Origin: Ferrigenium kumadai | Lineage (GTDB): Bacteria; Pseudomonadota; Gammaproteobacteria; Burkholderiales; Gallionellaceae | Direction: 5' to 3' | Assembly (NCBI RefSeq): GCF_018324385.1 | Contig: NZ_AP019536.1 | Span: 2,356,001 to 2,420,000 of the forward strand | Length of the DNA: 64,000 bases | In this document: piece by piece, positions 8,784 to 17,442 of the stretch | Layout: each line of letters starts with the position of its first letter | Position numbering within the stretch: the first letter of the stretch is position 1 | The notes under the pieces: generated by a model | What the model was told of the DNA's origin: nothing | Seen by the model: only the letters and a program-made list of their open reading frames with translations | Database searches by the model: none | Translations under genes and position numbers: made by a program

Positions 8784-10301
8784 TCAGCCCAGGAACAGCT
8801 TGTACGCCGGGTTCGCGCTCTCGTCCCAGTACGGGTAGCCGAGGGTGTCGAGGAAGGTCTTGAGCGCCTTCTTGTCATGGTGCGGCACCTGCATGCCGAC
8901 CAGCACACGGCCGTAGTCCGCGCCGTGGTTGCGGTAATGGAACAGGCTGATGTTCCAGCTGTGGTTCATGCTGTTGAGGAAGTTCATCAGCGCGCCGGGA
9001 CGCTCCGGGAATTCAAAGCGGAACAGGATCTCATCCTTGGCATCAGGCGCGTGGCCGCCGACGAGGTGGCGCAGATGCAGCTTGGCCATCTCGTTGTCGG
9101 TCAGGTCGAGTGTGCTGAGCTTGTTCTTTTCCAGCGTGGCGACCAGCTTGGCGGTCTCAGACTGGTCCTTGACCTGGATGCCGACGAACACCTGCGCCGC
9201 CTTCGGGTCGGCGTAGCGATAGTTGAACTCGGTGATGTTCCGCTTGCCGAGCAGCGAGCAGAACTTGCGGAAGCTGCCGGGCGTCTCGGGGATGGTGACG
9301 GCGAGGATGGCCTCGCGCTTCTCGCCGATCTCTGCACGCTCTGCCACGAAGCGCAGGCGGTCGAAGTTCATGTTCGCGCCGCAGGCGATAGGGATCAGCG
9401 TCTCGCCCTTGAGCTGTTCACGCTTGGCGTACAGCTTGGCGCCGGCCACGGCCAGCGCCCCCGCCGGCTCGAGGATGGAGCGCGTATCCTGGAACACGTC
9501 CTTGATCGCCGCGCACACGGCGTCGGTGTCCACCAGCACGATCTCATCCACATACTTTTTGCAGATGCGGAACGTCTCCTCGCCCACCTGCTTGACGGCG
9601 GTACCGTCCGAGAACAGGCCGACATCGTTGAGCGTGACACGCTTCTTTGCCTTGAGCGAACGAGCCATCGCGTCGGAATCCGTGGTCTGCACGCCGATGA
9701 TCTTGATGTCGGGGCGCACCTGCTTGACGTAGGCGGCCACGCCCGCGATCAGTCCGCCGCCGCCGATGGCGCAGAAGATCGCGTGGACCTGGCCTTGGTG
9801 CTGGCGCAGGATCTCCATGGCGATAGTGCCTTGTCCGGCGATCACATCGGGGTCGTCGAACGGATGCACGAAGGTGAGTTTCTGTTCTTTCTCCAGTTCA
9901 TACGCATGACTGCAAGCGTCGCTGTAGCTGTCGCCATGAAGCACGATCTCGACGGCACGCTGGCCGAAATGACGCACCGCGTCGATCTTCACTTGCGGGG
10001 TGGTGGTCGGCATCACGATGACGGCCTTGCAACCGAGGCGGTGCGCGGAAAGCGCCACGCCCTGCGCGTGGTTACCCGCCGAGGCGGCGATCACACCGCG
10101 CTTGAGTTGCGCGGGAGAGAGCTGCGCCATCTTGTTGTAGGCGCCGCGCAGCTTGAAGGAGAACACCGGCTGCATGTCCTCCCGCTTGAACAGGACGGTG
10201 TTGCCGAGGCGCGCCGACAGACTGGGCGCCGGCTCCAGCGGGGTCTCGACCGCGACGTCGTAGACACGGGCGTTGAGGATGCGTTTCAAATAATCGTTCA
10301 T
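8784..10301 (-). CDS. ilvA: Threonine ammonia-lyase, biosynthetic
   Basis: PLP-dependent deamination of threonine to 2-oxobutanoate, the first step of isoleucine synthesis. 505 aa from the ATG at 10301; an open frame extends upstream but has no homologous residues. PLP lysine is in FSFKLRGAYNKM, substrate loop SAGNHAQG, and phosphate loop GGGGLIAG. Two C-terminal ACT-like regulatory modules are recognisable (AVTIPETPGSFRKF and FRFEFPERPGALMNF), so isoleucine feedback control is expected. First gene of the leftward run; its promoter should be in 10302-10563. Confidence 0.96.
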   Translation of the reverse strand: MNDYLKRILNARVYDVAVETPLEPAPSLSARLGNTVLFKREDMQPVFSFKLRGAYNKMAQLSPAQLKRGVIAASAGNHAQGVALSAHRLGCKAVIVMPTTTPQVKIDAVRHFGQRAVEIVLHGDSYSDACSHAYELEKEQKLTFVHPFDDPDVIAGQGTIAMEILRQHQGQVHAIFCAIGGGGLIAGVAAYVKQVRPDIKIIGVQTTDSDAMARSLKAKKRVTLNDVGLFSDGTAVKQVGEETFRICKKYVDEIVLVDTDAVCAAIKDVFQDTRSILEPAGALAVAGAKLYAKREQLKGETLIPIACGANMNFDRLRFVAERAEIGEKREAILAVTIPETPGSFRKFCSLLGKRNITEFNYRYADPKAAQVFVGIQVKDQSETAKLVATLEKNKLSTLDLTDNEMAKLHLRHLVGGHAPDAKDEILFRFEFPERPGALMNFLNSMNHSWNISLFHYRNHGADYGRVLVGMQVPHHDKKALKTFLDTLGYPYWDESANPAYKLFLG

Positions 10302-10563
10302 AACAGTTGCCTGAAAAATACCGGCGAAGATTAGCACAGCACGCCCCGAAAAGCCGCGGTTTTGGCGGCATTCGGCCATGCAATAGGCATTCTCGCGCCA
10401 GCAGGACGCCATAACGAAGCACACCGCTGACGGCCTTCGCTCCAGCGAAAATCCCCCAAATAATCAAGGTTATTAAAATTTATATAGGCATTTTGACATA
10501 TACCAATCGAACGACTTTCAACGTATAACCGCGGCTGCTTTTCCACACCTGTCCGGATACCCT
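10302..10563. other. Divergent intergenic region (ilvA / cyclase gene)
   Basis: The longest gap in the window (262 bp). It is AT-rich between about 10460 and 10530, unlike its surroundings, as expected for two back-to-back promoters. TTGACA occurs at 10493-10498 and TATAAC at 10524-10529, but their 25-nt spacing is too long for a sigma-70 pair, so I do not call a promoter. No convincing small gene: one short leftward frame exists without a ribosome site. Confidence 0.5.
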
Positions 10564-12891
10564 GTGTTAGCGCGTCGCTCCACCCCGAAACTGGCCGCCT
10601 TATCGGCGGCACTGCTTGTCTTCTCGGCCTTGCTGACGCTCGACGATTTCGAGCGCAAACAGGCCGTGCAGGACCAGCGCCTGCACGTCATGGAGCGCGT
10701 CTCGGCGCTGGACGCAAAACTGGAGGCGGCGATCAGCAAGTCTGCAGCGTCCACAGGAATCATCGCGTCGATCTTCGCGACCCGCCCGGACCTGTCGCAA
10801 ACCGAATTCATCCAGTTGGCCAGGCATGCCAAGACGCTCAGCCCGGACATCCTCAACCTGGCGCTGATCCGAGACACCGTCGTCAATTACGCTTATCCGC
10901 TGGCGGGGAATGAAAAGATCATCGGCCTGGATTACCGCCAGTTGCCGTCGCAGTGGCCCGTCTACCAGCGAATGATGGAGACGCGCCAACCCGTTACCGC
11001 CGGCCCCATGGAACTGGTACAGGGCGGCGTGGCAGTGGTGGTACGCATCCCGGTCTACCACACCGATCCGAAATCGGGCGAGGAACGTTTCCTCGGCGCA
11101 GTCAGCGCACCGGTATTGTTCGATAGCCTGTTGCGCGAGGCTGAAGTAGCCGTGCTGGAGCCGACCGTGAGCGTTGCCATCCGCGGCCGTGACGGGCAAG
11201 GCAGCACGGGCGAAGTCATCTACGGCGACCCCGCCCTGTTCAACGAACAGCCGGTGCTGCGGCGGATCACCCTGCCCGGCGGCAGCTGGGAGATCGCCGC
11301 CATTCCGCGCGCAGGCTGGGGAAGCAACAACACAACCAGGCTTTGGGTCATCCGCACGCTGGGCGGCCTGCTGTGCATACTGGCGGCGCTGATGGCCTAT
11401 GCCGTGGTCAGGCACTTGCAGCAGCGGGCCGAAAATGAAGCCGAACTGAAACAGCGTAGCGCCGAACTGAGCTGTCAGAACGCCGTGCTGGAAATGATCA
11501 CCCACCACGCCGCATTGCCGGACATTCTGGAGATGCTCACCCAATTGGTCGAGCTGCACAACCCTGAAATGTTGTGCGCCATCTTGCTGATCGACAAGGA
11601 CGGCAAGCATCTGCGGCACGGCGTTGCGCCCAGCCTGCCGGATTTCTTCAAACGGGCGCTCCACGGCCTCGCCATCGGCGAAACGACTGGGGCCTGTGGC
11701 ATGGCGGTATCCCGCGGCGAGCGCGTGGTCGTCGAAGACATGCATTCCCACTCTTACCCGGAAGACTTCCGTGCCCTGATCGTCCGCGCAGGATTGCAAT
11801 CCTGCTGGGCTCAGCCCGTCAAGGATCAGGATGGCCGCGTGCTGGGCACCTTTGCCATCTATCAGCGTCATCCCGCCACGCCGGAGCCGGCTGAGATCAC
11901 CCTGATCGAGAACTATGCCGCGCTCGCCGCGCTGGCCATCGAACGCACGCAGACGACCGAAACCTTGCGGCTGCACGATGCCGCGCTCAATGTCGCCGCC
12001 AGTGCGATCTCGATCGCCGACCGGCAGGCACATGTCGTCTGGGCAAACCAGGCATTCACCAGGCTGACCGGATACAGCCTCGACGAGGCGGTCGGGCGCA
12101 CCTATGGCAGACTGCTCAAATCCGGGCTGCATGGCAACGAGTTCTACCGGGACATGTGGCAAACCATCCTCGCCGGGCGGGTATGGCATGGCGAACTGAC
12201 CAACCGGCGCAAAGACGGCGCCCTGTATCACGATGAAACGACCATCACGCCGGTGCGCGATCAGAGCGGCGAAATCACCCATTTCGTCACGATGAGGCAG
12301 GACGTCACCGAACGCAAGATCGCCGAGGAACAGCTGAAGAATCTGGCGTTCTACGATCCCCTGACGCAGCTGCCCAACCGGCGGCTGCTGCTCGACCGCC
12401 TGGGACTGGCACTGGCGATCAGCAAGCGCAGCGGCCGCTATGGTGCGCTGATGTTCCTCGACCTAGACAACTTCAAGCCCCTCAACGACCAGCACGGCCA
12501 CGATGTCGGCGACCTGCTGCTGATGGAGGCCGCACGGCGCATCGTGCATTGCGTCCGCGCGGAGGACACCGTCGCCCGCTTCGGCGGCGACGAGTTCGTG
12601 GTGATGCTCAAGGAACTGGATACCGACCGGACAGTATCCGCCACCCGGGCGCACGGGGTGGCGGAAAAGATCCGCGCCGCAGTGGGAGCCCCCTACCGCC
12701 TGGAGCTATTGCAGGCCGAGAATGGCGAAACCGCAATCGAGCACCACTGCACCACCAGCATCGGCATCGTGATGTTCCTCAATCACGAATCCCCTAGGGA
12801 AGACTTGCTCAAATGGGCGGACATCGGCATGTATCAGGCCAAGGCGGCCGGACGCGACACCATACGCTTCTATGAGCCCGGCAACACCTAG
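10564..12891 (+). CDS. Membrane diguanylate cyclase, CHASE-GAF-PAS-GGDEF
   Basis: Predicted to make c-di-GMP in response to an external signal. The GTG start gives 775 aa. Layout: transmembrane helix about 9-26, periplasmic CHASE-like domain about 40-250 (ALIRDTVVNYAYPLAGN), second helix about 264-282, GAF-like domain about 300-455, PAS domain about 468-585 (WANQAFTRLTGYSLDEAVG), GGDEF about 590-770. The active-site motif is intact (FGGDEF, 674-678 for GGDEF). The inhibitory I-site RAED (Arg665, Asp668) sits five residues before it, so product inhibition is expected. No EAL domain. No clear Shine-Dalgarno before the GTG. The ligand of the CHASE domain is unknown. Confidence 0.9.
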   Translation: MLARRSTPKLAALSAALLVFSALLTLDDFERKQAVQDQRLHVMERVSALDAKLEAAISKSAASTGIIASIFATRPDLSQTEFIQLARHAKTLSPDILNLALIRDTVVNYAYPLAGNEKIIGLDYRQLPSQWPVYQRMMETRQPVTAGPMELVQGGVAVVVRIPVYHTDPKSGEERFLGAVSAPVLFDSLLREAEVAVLEPTVSVAIRGRDGQGSTGEVIYGDPALFNEQPVLRRITLPGGSWEIAAIPRAGWGSNNTTRLWVIRTLGGLLCILAALMAYAVVRHLQQRAENEAELKQRSAELSCQNAVLEMITHHAALPDILEMLTQLVELHNPEMLCAILLIDKDGKHLRHGVAPSLPDFFKRALHGLAIGETTGACGMAVSRGERVVVEDMHSHSYPEDFRALIVRAGLQSCWAQPVKDQDGRVLGTFAIYQRHPATPEPAEITLIENYAALAALAIERTQTTETLRLHDAALNVAASAISIADRQAHVVWANQAFTRLTGYSLDEAVGRTYGRLLKSGLHGNEFYRDMWQTILAGRVWHGELTNRRKDGALYHDETTITPVRDQSGEITHFVTMRQDVTERKIAEEQLKNLAFYDPLTQLPNRRLLLDRLGLALAISKRSGRYGALMFLDLDNFKPLNDQHGHDVGDLLLMEAARRIVHCVRAEDTVARFGGDEFVVMLKELDTDRTVSATRAHGVAEKIRAAVGAPYRLELLQAENGETAIEHHCTTSIGIVMFLNHESPREDLLKWADIGMYQAKAAGRDTIRFYEPGNT

Positions 12892-12937
12892 GCGGACTGC
12901 ACCGGGCAGCTTGCAGCGCACCTGAAAATCGGTTCAA

Positions 12938-13330
12938 ATGCCGCGCATGGAGAAAAACGACCCGCATGGCATCATCATCCAGACGCAGGTGAACTACCTG
13001 CCGGAGCAGTCCGACGAGTCGGGCAACCGTTTCGTTTTCTCCTACACCATCAGCATCACCAACCTCGGCCGCAATTCCGCCAAGCTGCTCAGCCGCCACT
13101 GGATCATCACCGATGCCTACAACCACGTTCAGGAAGTGCGCGGACAGGGAGTGGTGGGCGAGCAGCCGCTGCTCAAGCCGCACCAGAGCTTCGAGTACAC
13201 CAGCGGCACGGTGCTGACCACACAGGTCGGCACGATGCGCGGCAGTTACCAGATGCAGGCCGACGATGGTTCAACGTTTGATGTCGAGATCCCACAATTC
13301 GTATTGAGTGTACCGCGTGTTCTGCATTAA
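12938..13330 (+). CDS. apaG: ApaG protein
   Basis: ApaG-domain protein of immunoglobulin-like beta fold. Members are linked to Co2+/Mg2+ homeostasis and Ap4A levels, but the molecular role is not settled. 130 aa, full length. Conserved segments include FSYTISITNLGRNSAKLLSRHW and QGVVGEQPLLKPHQSFEYTSG, then GTMRGSYQM near residue 104. The gene overlaps mltA by 23 bp, so the pair is probably co-translated; apaG-mltA adjacency is common in betaproteobacteria. Confidence 0.93.
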   Translation: MPRMEKNDPHGIIIQTQVNYLPEQSDESGNRFVFSYTISITNLGRNSAKLLSRHWIITDAYNHVQEVRGQGVVGEQPLLKPHQSFEYTSGTVLTTQVGTMRGSYQMQADDGSTFDVEIPQFVLSVPRVLH

Positions 13331-14498
13331 CTCCCTTGCCGGCAAACGGCTCCAGGCAGCCCTGCTGCCATTGATGTTCCTCGCCGCCTGCACCACCACA
13401 CCGCCCAAGCCTGCGGTCGCCCCACCTGCTGTCGCCACGCCGCCTGCCGCGCCGTTCGCCGTCAGCAAGTGGGAGATGCTGCCCGACTGGCAGACCATGG
13501 ACCTGCAACCCAGCTGGACGGCCTTTTTGCAGAGCTGCCGCGCGCTGAAGACCAAGCCCGGCTGGCAGGAAACCTGCGCACGCGCCGACGGACTGGCGCA
13601 GCCTGACAACGCGGCATTGCGCAGCTTCTTCGAGCAAGGCTTCTCTCCCTATCAGGTGATCAATGCGGACGGATCGTCTCAGGGTTTGATCACCGGCTAC
13701 TACGAACCCAGACTGTCCGGCAGCCGCGTCAGGACCGATCGCTTCCGTTATCCGCTGTACGCCGCGCCGGACGACCTGCTGACCATCGACCTGGGCGAGG
13801 TGTATCCGCAACTGAAGGACTTGCGCCTGCGCGGTCGCGTGCAAGGCAAGCGCGTCGTACCCTATTACAGCCGCGCCGAGATCGACGACGGCAAAGCCCC
13901 TCTGCCCGGGCGCGAACTGTTCTGGGTGGACGATGCAGTGGACCTGTTCTTCCTGCAGATCCAGGGCTCTGGGCGCATCGAACTGCCGGACGGCAGTCTG
14001 GTGAAGGTCGGCTATGCCGACCAGAACGGACACCCTTATATCTCCATCGGCAAGAAGCTGATCGAGATGGGCGAACTCAAGCCGGAAGAGGCGTCGATGC
14101 AGGGCATCAAGAACTGGGCCGCGCAACACCCGGACCGGCTCGGCGCGCTCCTGGAGCAGAATCCCAGCTATGTGTTTTTCCGCGAATTGCCGAACGGCCT
14201 GTCCGCCCCGCTCGGCGCGCTGGGCGTGCCTTTGACCAATGAATACAGCATCGCGATCGACCCGCGCACCATCCCGCTGGGCGCACCGGTATTGCTATCG
14301 ACCACCTATCCGAATTCCACCGAGCCGCTGAACCGCCTGATGCTGGCGCAGGATACCGGCGGCGCGATCAAAGGCGCGGTACGCGCCGATTTCTTCTGGG
14401 GCTTCGGCGAACAGGCCGGAGTCCAGGCGGGACGGATGAAACAGCGCGGCCAGATGTGGGTACTGTTCCCCAAGGGGACCGAACCGACGGTCAATTGA
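13308..14498 (+). CDS. mltA: Membrane-bound lytic murein transglycosylase A
   Basis: Outer-membrane lipoprotein that cleaves peptidoglycan glycan strands to 1,6-anhydromuropeptides. 396 aa from a GTG inside the apaG 3' end; a second GTG at 13317 is also possible. The signal sequence ends in a lipobox FLAAC with Cys28 as the lipid site, followed by a Pro/Ala linker. Family signatures are LITGYYEP near residue 126, FFLQIQGSGRIELPDG, and the C-terminal 3D-domain motif AQDTGGAIKGAVRADFFWG that contains the catalytic aspartate. No strong ribosome site, which suits coupling to apaG. Confidence 0.94.
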   Translation: MYRVFCINSLAGKRLQAALLPLMFLAACTTTPPKPAVAPPAVATPPAAPFAVSKWEMLPDWQTMDLQPSWTAFLQSCRALKTKPGWQETCARADGLAQPDNAALRSFFEQGFSPYQVINADGSSQGLITGYYEPRLSGSRVRTDRFRYPLYAAPDDLLTIDLGEVYPQLKDLRLRGRVQGKRVVPYYSRAEIDDGKAPLPGRELFWVDDAVDLFFLQIQGSGRIELPDGSLVKVGYADQNGHPYISIGKKLIEMGELKPEEASMQGIKNWAAQHPDRLGALLEQNPSYVFFRELPNGLSAPLGALGVPLTNEYSIAIDPRTIPLGAPVLLSTTYPNSTEPLNRLMLAQDTGGAIKGAVRADFFWGFGEQAGVQAGRMKQRGQMWVLFPKGTEPTVN

Positions 14499-15444
14499 CG
14501 ATGTGCACCAGATTGCGGCCGTGATGTTTGGCGTCGTACAGCGCCACTTCGGCCAGCTTGATCAGCTCGTCCTCGGAGGTGTCGCGGGAAGGGATACGGG
14601 AAACGCCGCCGATACTGATGGTCACCACGCCGAGCGCCGAGTCGCTGTACGGAATGCTCAGTGCACGCACTTTTTCGCTGAGCTTCTGGGCATGCAGTTG
14701 CAGGTCTTCGTAGTTGGTCCCCAGCGACACCACTGAAAACAACGCACCGCCATAACGTGCGGCACAGTCCGACGAGCGCATGAAGGACTTGGCGATGCAA
14801 TCGCCGACGATACGCAGGCATTCATCGCCGGCGCTCTCCCCGTAGCGCTGGTTGAACAGCTTGAAGCGGTCCAGATCGATCATCAGCACCGACAGTTCGC
14901 TGTGGGTGCGCTGTGCGGCAGCAAGCATATGGGTGAACTGCTCATCGAAACGGCGGCGGTTGCTGATACCGACCAGCGGGTCGGTGTACACCAAGGTGTT
15001 CAATTGCATATTCAGTGCATCCAGATCCAGCCCGGACTGGTGCAAGCGTTGATCGAGCATGATCTTCACCGTCTCGTCTTTCTGGATACCGATGAAGTGG
15101 GTGAGCACTCCTTCATCGTTGTGTACCGGCGAGATGCTCAACTCGTTCCAGAACATCGAGCCGTCCTTGCGGTAATTGCGTAAGGTCACCGTGCACCCCT
15201 CCCCGCGCGCAAGCGCGGCACGTATCGTCTCCAGTTCCGGCTGTGCGGTGTCGGTGCCCTGCAAAAAACGGTAGTCGCGCCCGAGCACTTCCTCGGCCTT
15301 GTAACCGGTTATCTGCTCGAACCCCATGTTGACATAAAGGATCGGGGTCCCTTTCTTGCGGGCATCGGCGATAGTGATGCCGTCGTGCGACTCGTTGATC
15401 GCCTTGACCAGCAGGTCGCGCGAGATTTCCTCGGAATCGCCCAT
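14491..15444 (-). CDS. LOV-like PAS protein with degenerate GGDEF domain
   Basis: 317 aa from the ATG at 15444, which has a GGGAGGG ribosome site; a longer frame exists upstream without one. Residues about 15-125 are a PAS domain of LOV type: GRDYRFLQG (55-63) matches the LOV signature GxNCRFLQ, but Tyr58 replaces the flavin-adduct cysteine. NYRKDGSMFWNELSISPV and HFIGIQKD are also LOV-like. A GGDEF fold follows (TDPLVGISNRRRFDEQF onward). The active-site motif is GGALF (232-236) instead of GGDEF, so cyclase activity is unlikely, while the I-site RSSD (Arg223, Asp226) is kept. A c-di-GMP receptor role is inferred. Lies 10 bp after dsbC; converges on mltA with an 8-bp overlap. Confidence 0.9.
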   Translation of the reverse strand: MGDSEEISRDLLVKAINESHDGITIADARKKGTPILYVNMGFEQITGYKAEEVLGRDYRFLQGTDTAQPELETIRAALARGEGCTVTLRNYRKDGSMFWNELSISPVHNDEGVLTHFIGIQKDETVKIMLDQRLHQSGLDLDALNMQLNTLVYTDPLVGISNRRRFDEQFTHMLAAAQRTHSELSVLMIDLDRFKLFNQRYGESAGDECLRIVGDCIAKSFMRSSDCAARYGGALFSVVSLGTNYEDLQLHAQKLSEKVRALSIPYSDSALGVVTISIGGVSRIPSRDTSEDELIKLAEVALYDAKHHGRNLVHIVN

Positions 15445-15454
15445 GTCACCCTCC

Positions 15455-16186
15455 CTACTTGGTTGACGCGTCCAGACGCTTCTCCAGTTCTTCCGCGGGC
15501 AAATACCCGGGAACTTGGCTGCCATCGCCGAAGATCAGGTTCGGCGTGCCAGTGACGCGATGCTTCCTGCCCAGCGCCATGATCTCCTCTAGCGGCATCT
15601 TGCAGGACGCCGTATCCGGCGCAACGCCGTTCAGCATCAGGTTGTCCCATGCCTTGACCGGGTTCTTCGCACAGTAGACATTGCGCGCAATCACGTCCGA
15701 CCCCTGGAAAATCGGATACAGGAACAGGTACAGCGTGACATCGCTGACCTTGCTCAGCTCCTTCTCCAGGCGCTTGCAATAGCCGCAGTTCGGGTCGGTG
15801 AAATAGGCCAGCTTGCGCTTGCCGTTGCCTTTCACCTTCTTCACGGCCAGGTCGAGCGGCAACTTGTCGAATTCGATGGCGAACAGCTGGCGGCGGCGTT
15901 CCTCGGTCAGGTCGCGGCGGCTCTTCGCATCGATCACGCTGCCTTCGAACAGGTACTGGCCTTGTGCATCGGTGTACAGCAACTGGTCGCCGACCACGAT
16001 CTCATACAGGCCGCTATACGGCGTCTTGACCACATGCTCCAGCTTGCCGATGTTGGGGAATTTGCTCTGCAGCGATTGGCGGATCTCCTTCTCGCCCGCA
16101 TGGGCGGAAGACAGCAGAACGAACATCAACAGGCCGAGCAGTTTTTTGGCCAAACTCATTTCCTTCGTTTTCATATTGGGTTCCAT
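15455..16186 (-). CDS. dsbC: Thiol:disulfide interchange protein DsbC
   Basis: Periplasmic disulfide isomerase, kept reduced by DsbD (encoded at 56.3 kb). 243 aa; translation may start at the second Met (MKTKEMSLAKK, residue 5). A signal peptide ends at about SSAHA. The N-terminal dimerisation domain covers about 35-95, and the thioredoxin-like domain carries the active site NCGYCKRLE (CGYC). A second cysteine pair is in NVYCAKN and TASCKMP. The cis-proline loop is GTPNLIFGDG. Starts at the last base of the ubiH stop, so it is coupled to ubiH. Confidence 0.94.
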   Translation of the reverse strand: MEPNMKTKEMSLAKKLLGLLMFVLLSSAHAGEKEIRQSLQSKFPNIGKLEHVVKTPYSGLYEIVVGDQLLYTDAQGQYLFEGSVIDAKSRRDLTEERRRQLFAIEFDKLPLDLAVKKVKGNGKRKLAYFTDPNCGYCKRLEKELSKVSDVTLYLFLYPIFQGSDVIARNVYCAKNPVKAWDNLMLNGVAPDTASCKMPLEEIMALGRKHRVTGTPNLIFGDGSQVPGYLPAEELEKRLDASTK

Positions 16187-17355
16187 CAGATAAAAGCGTG
16201 CTGCATCAGCATCTTCTTCAGCGGCACGAGGTGGTTGGTGGCATTCAGGCCGGCATTGCGCAACGTCTTCAACAGCGGATCGTCGTTATTGAACAGATGC
16301 TTCAGGCCGTAAGTCGTCGCCTGCATCGAATAAATGTCTTCCTTGCGCTTGCGGTCGTAGCGGCGCAACAACTGCGCATCGCCGCAGTCGCTAAAGCCCC
16401 CGCGCTCCAGCAGAACCTGCGCGAGCTGGCGTGCGTCGCGGAAGCCGGTGTTCACGCCCTGCCCGGCCAGCGGGTGCATGTTATGCGCGGCGTCGCCGAT
16501 CAGGGCAACGCGCGGCGCACTGATCTGCGGCAGCACCAGCAGTCGCAGCGGGAAAGCGGCGGGCGGGGTGATGACGTTCATCGTACCCAGCGTGCCATTC
16601 GATGCAACCGACACGCGGGCGCAAAGCTCTCCGCGGGTGAGCGCCAGCAGTTCGGCGGACTTCTCCGGGCTGACCGACCACACCATGGACACGCGGTTGC
16701 CCGGCAGCGGCAGCAGCGCCAGGATGCCGTCCGGCTGGAACCATTGGTAAGCGATGCCTCGATGCGCGCGCTCAACGGTGAAATTGGCCACCACACCGTG
16801 CTGCCGGTAATCCACCGGCGCGGCGCTGATGCCCACCTGGTTGCGCACCCAGGAATCGCGCCCGTCGGCGCCGACCACCAGCTTCGCCCTCGCCTTGCGG
16901 CCGTCGTCCAGCGTGAGCACCGCAGCCTCGGGGGTGATCTCCAGCGCGGCGCATTTGGCCGGACACAGCAGCTCGAGGTTGTCCTGCTGCCTCAGCGCCT
17001 GCCAAATAGCGCCCTGCAGTTCACGGCTTTCCAGGATGCAGGCCAGTTCCGGCGCGCCCATCTGGTAGGCGCTGAATTCCAGCTCCGCCCCGCCGTCGCC
17101 GAACACCCGCATCTCCTCGACCGGCGCAACGCGGCTGGCGTCGAGGAAACCCCAGGCGCCGGACTGCTCGAGGAAGCCGCGGCAGCCGGGGCTGATGGCA
17201 TAGATGCGGCTGTCCCAGTCGTCCGGCGACGTTTCGCCAGTCGGCTGCAAGGGACGGCCTTCGACCAGCGCCAGCGACAGCCCGCTGTGCCCGAGCGCGG
17301 CGGCCAGGCTGGCACCGACCAGCCCCCCGCCGATAATGACGATGTCGAATTCCAT
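16186..17355 (-). CDS. ubiH: UbiH/UbiF/Coq6-family FAD monooxygenase
   Basis: Flavin-dependent aromatic hydroxylase of ubiquinone synthesis. 389 aa from the ATG at 17355 (MEFDIVIIGGGLVG); an in-frame Met 12 codons earlier lacks family residues. The FAD-binding GGGLVGASLAAALG is at the N-terminus, the DG motif near residue 157 (KLVVGADGRDSWVR), and the GD motif GDAAHNMHPLAGQGVNTG near residue 284. The family has several paralogues for different ring positions (UbiH, UbiF, UbiI, UbiM) and I cannot assign the position from sequence alone. ubiA and ubiC are elsewhere in the window (27-29 kb). Confidence 0.82.
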   Translation of the reverse strand: MEFDIVIIGGGLVGASLAAALGHSGLSLALVEGRPLQPTGETSPDDWDSRIYAISPGCRGFLEQSGAWGFLDASRVAPVEEMRVFGDGGAELEFSAYQMGAPELACILESRELQGAIWQALRQQDNLELLCPAKCAALEITPEAAVLTLDDGRKARAKLVVGADGRDSWVRNQVGISAAPVDYRQHGVVANFTVERAHRGIAYQWFQPDGILALLPLPGNRVSMVWSVSPEKSAELLALTRGELCARVSVASNGTLGTMNVITPPAAFPLRLLVLPQISAPRVALIGDAAHNMHPLAGQGVNTGFRDARQLAQVLLERGGFSDCGDAQLLRRYDRKRKEDIYSMQATTYGLKHLFNNDDPLLKTLRNAGLNATNHLVPLKKMLMQHAFI

Positions 17356-17402
17356 AGTCGGATATTTCGCAGAAATGATCGCGGCCATCATAGCATGACC
17401 GT

Positions 17403-17423
17403 GCTGATTAATTTATAATCAGC
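17403..17423 (+). promoter_or_regulatory. Putative dusB -10 region within a palindrome
   Basis: A perfect TATAAT lies at 17414-17419, about 24 bp before the dusB ATG. It sits inside a short inverted repeat (GCTGATTA at 17403-17410 and TAATCAGC at 17416-17423). No good -35 hexamer at 16-18 bp. The only divergent gap between ubiH and dusB is here, so promoters for both are expected. Confidence 0.45.
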
Positions 17424-17442
17424 GCCCCCTTCGAGAGACACC

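Noticed and set aside
10302-10424. N-terminal extension of ilvA by 41 codons
   Set aside because: The upstream residues match no threonine deaminase, and the ATG at 10301 starts the conserved MNDYLKRIL segment.
10493-10529. TTGACA ... TATAAC as a sigma-70 promoter for the cyclase gene
   Set aside because: Spacing of 25 nt is far outside the 16-18 nt range.
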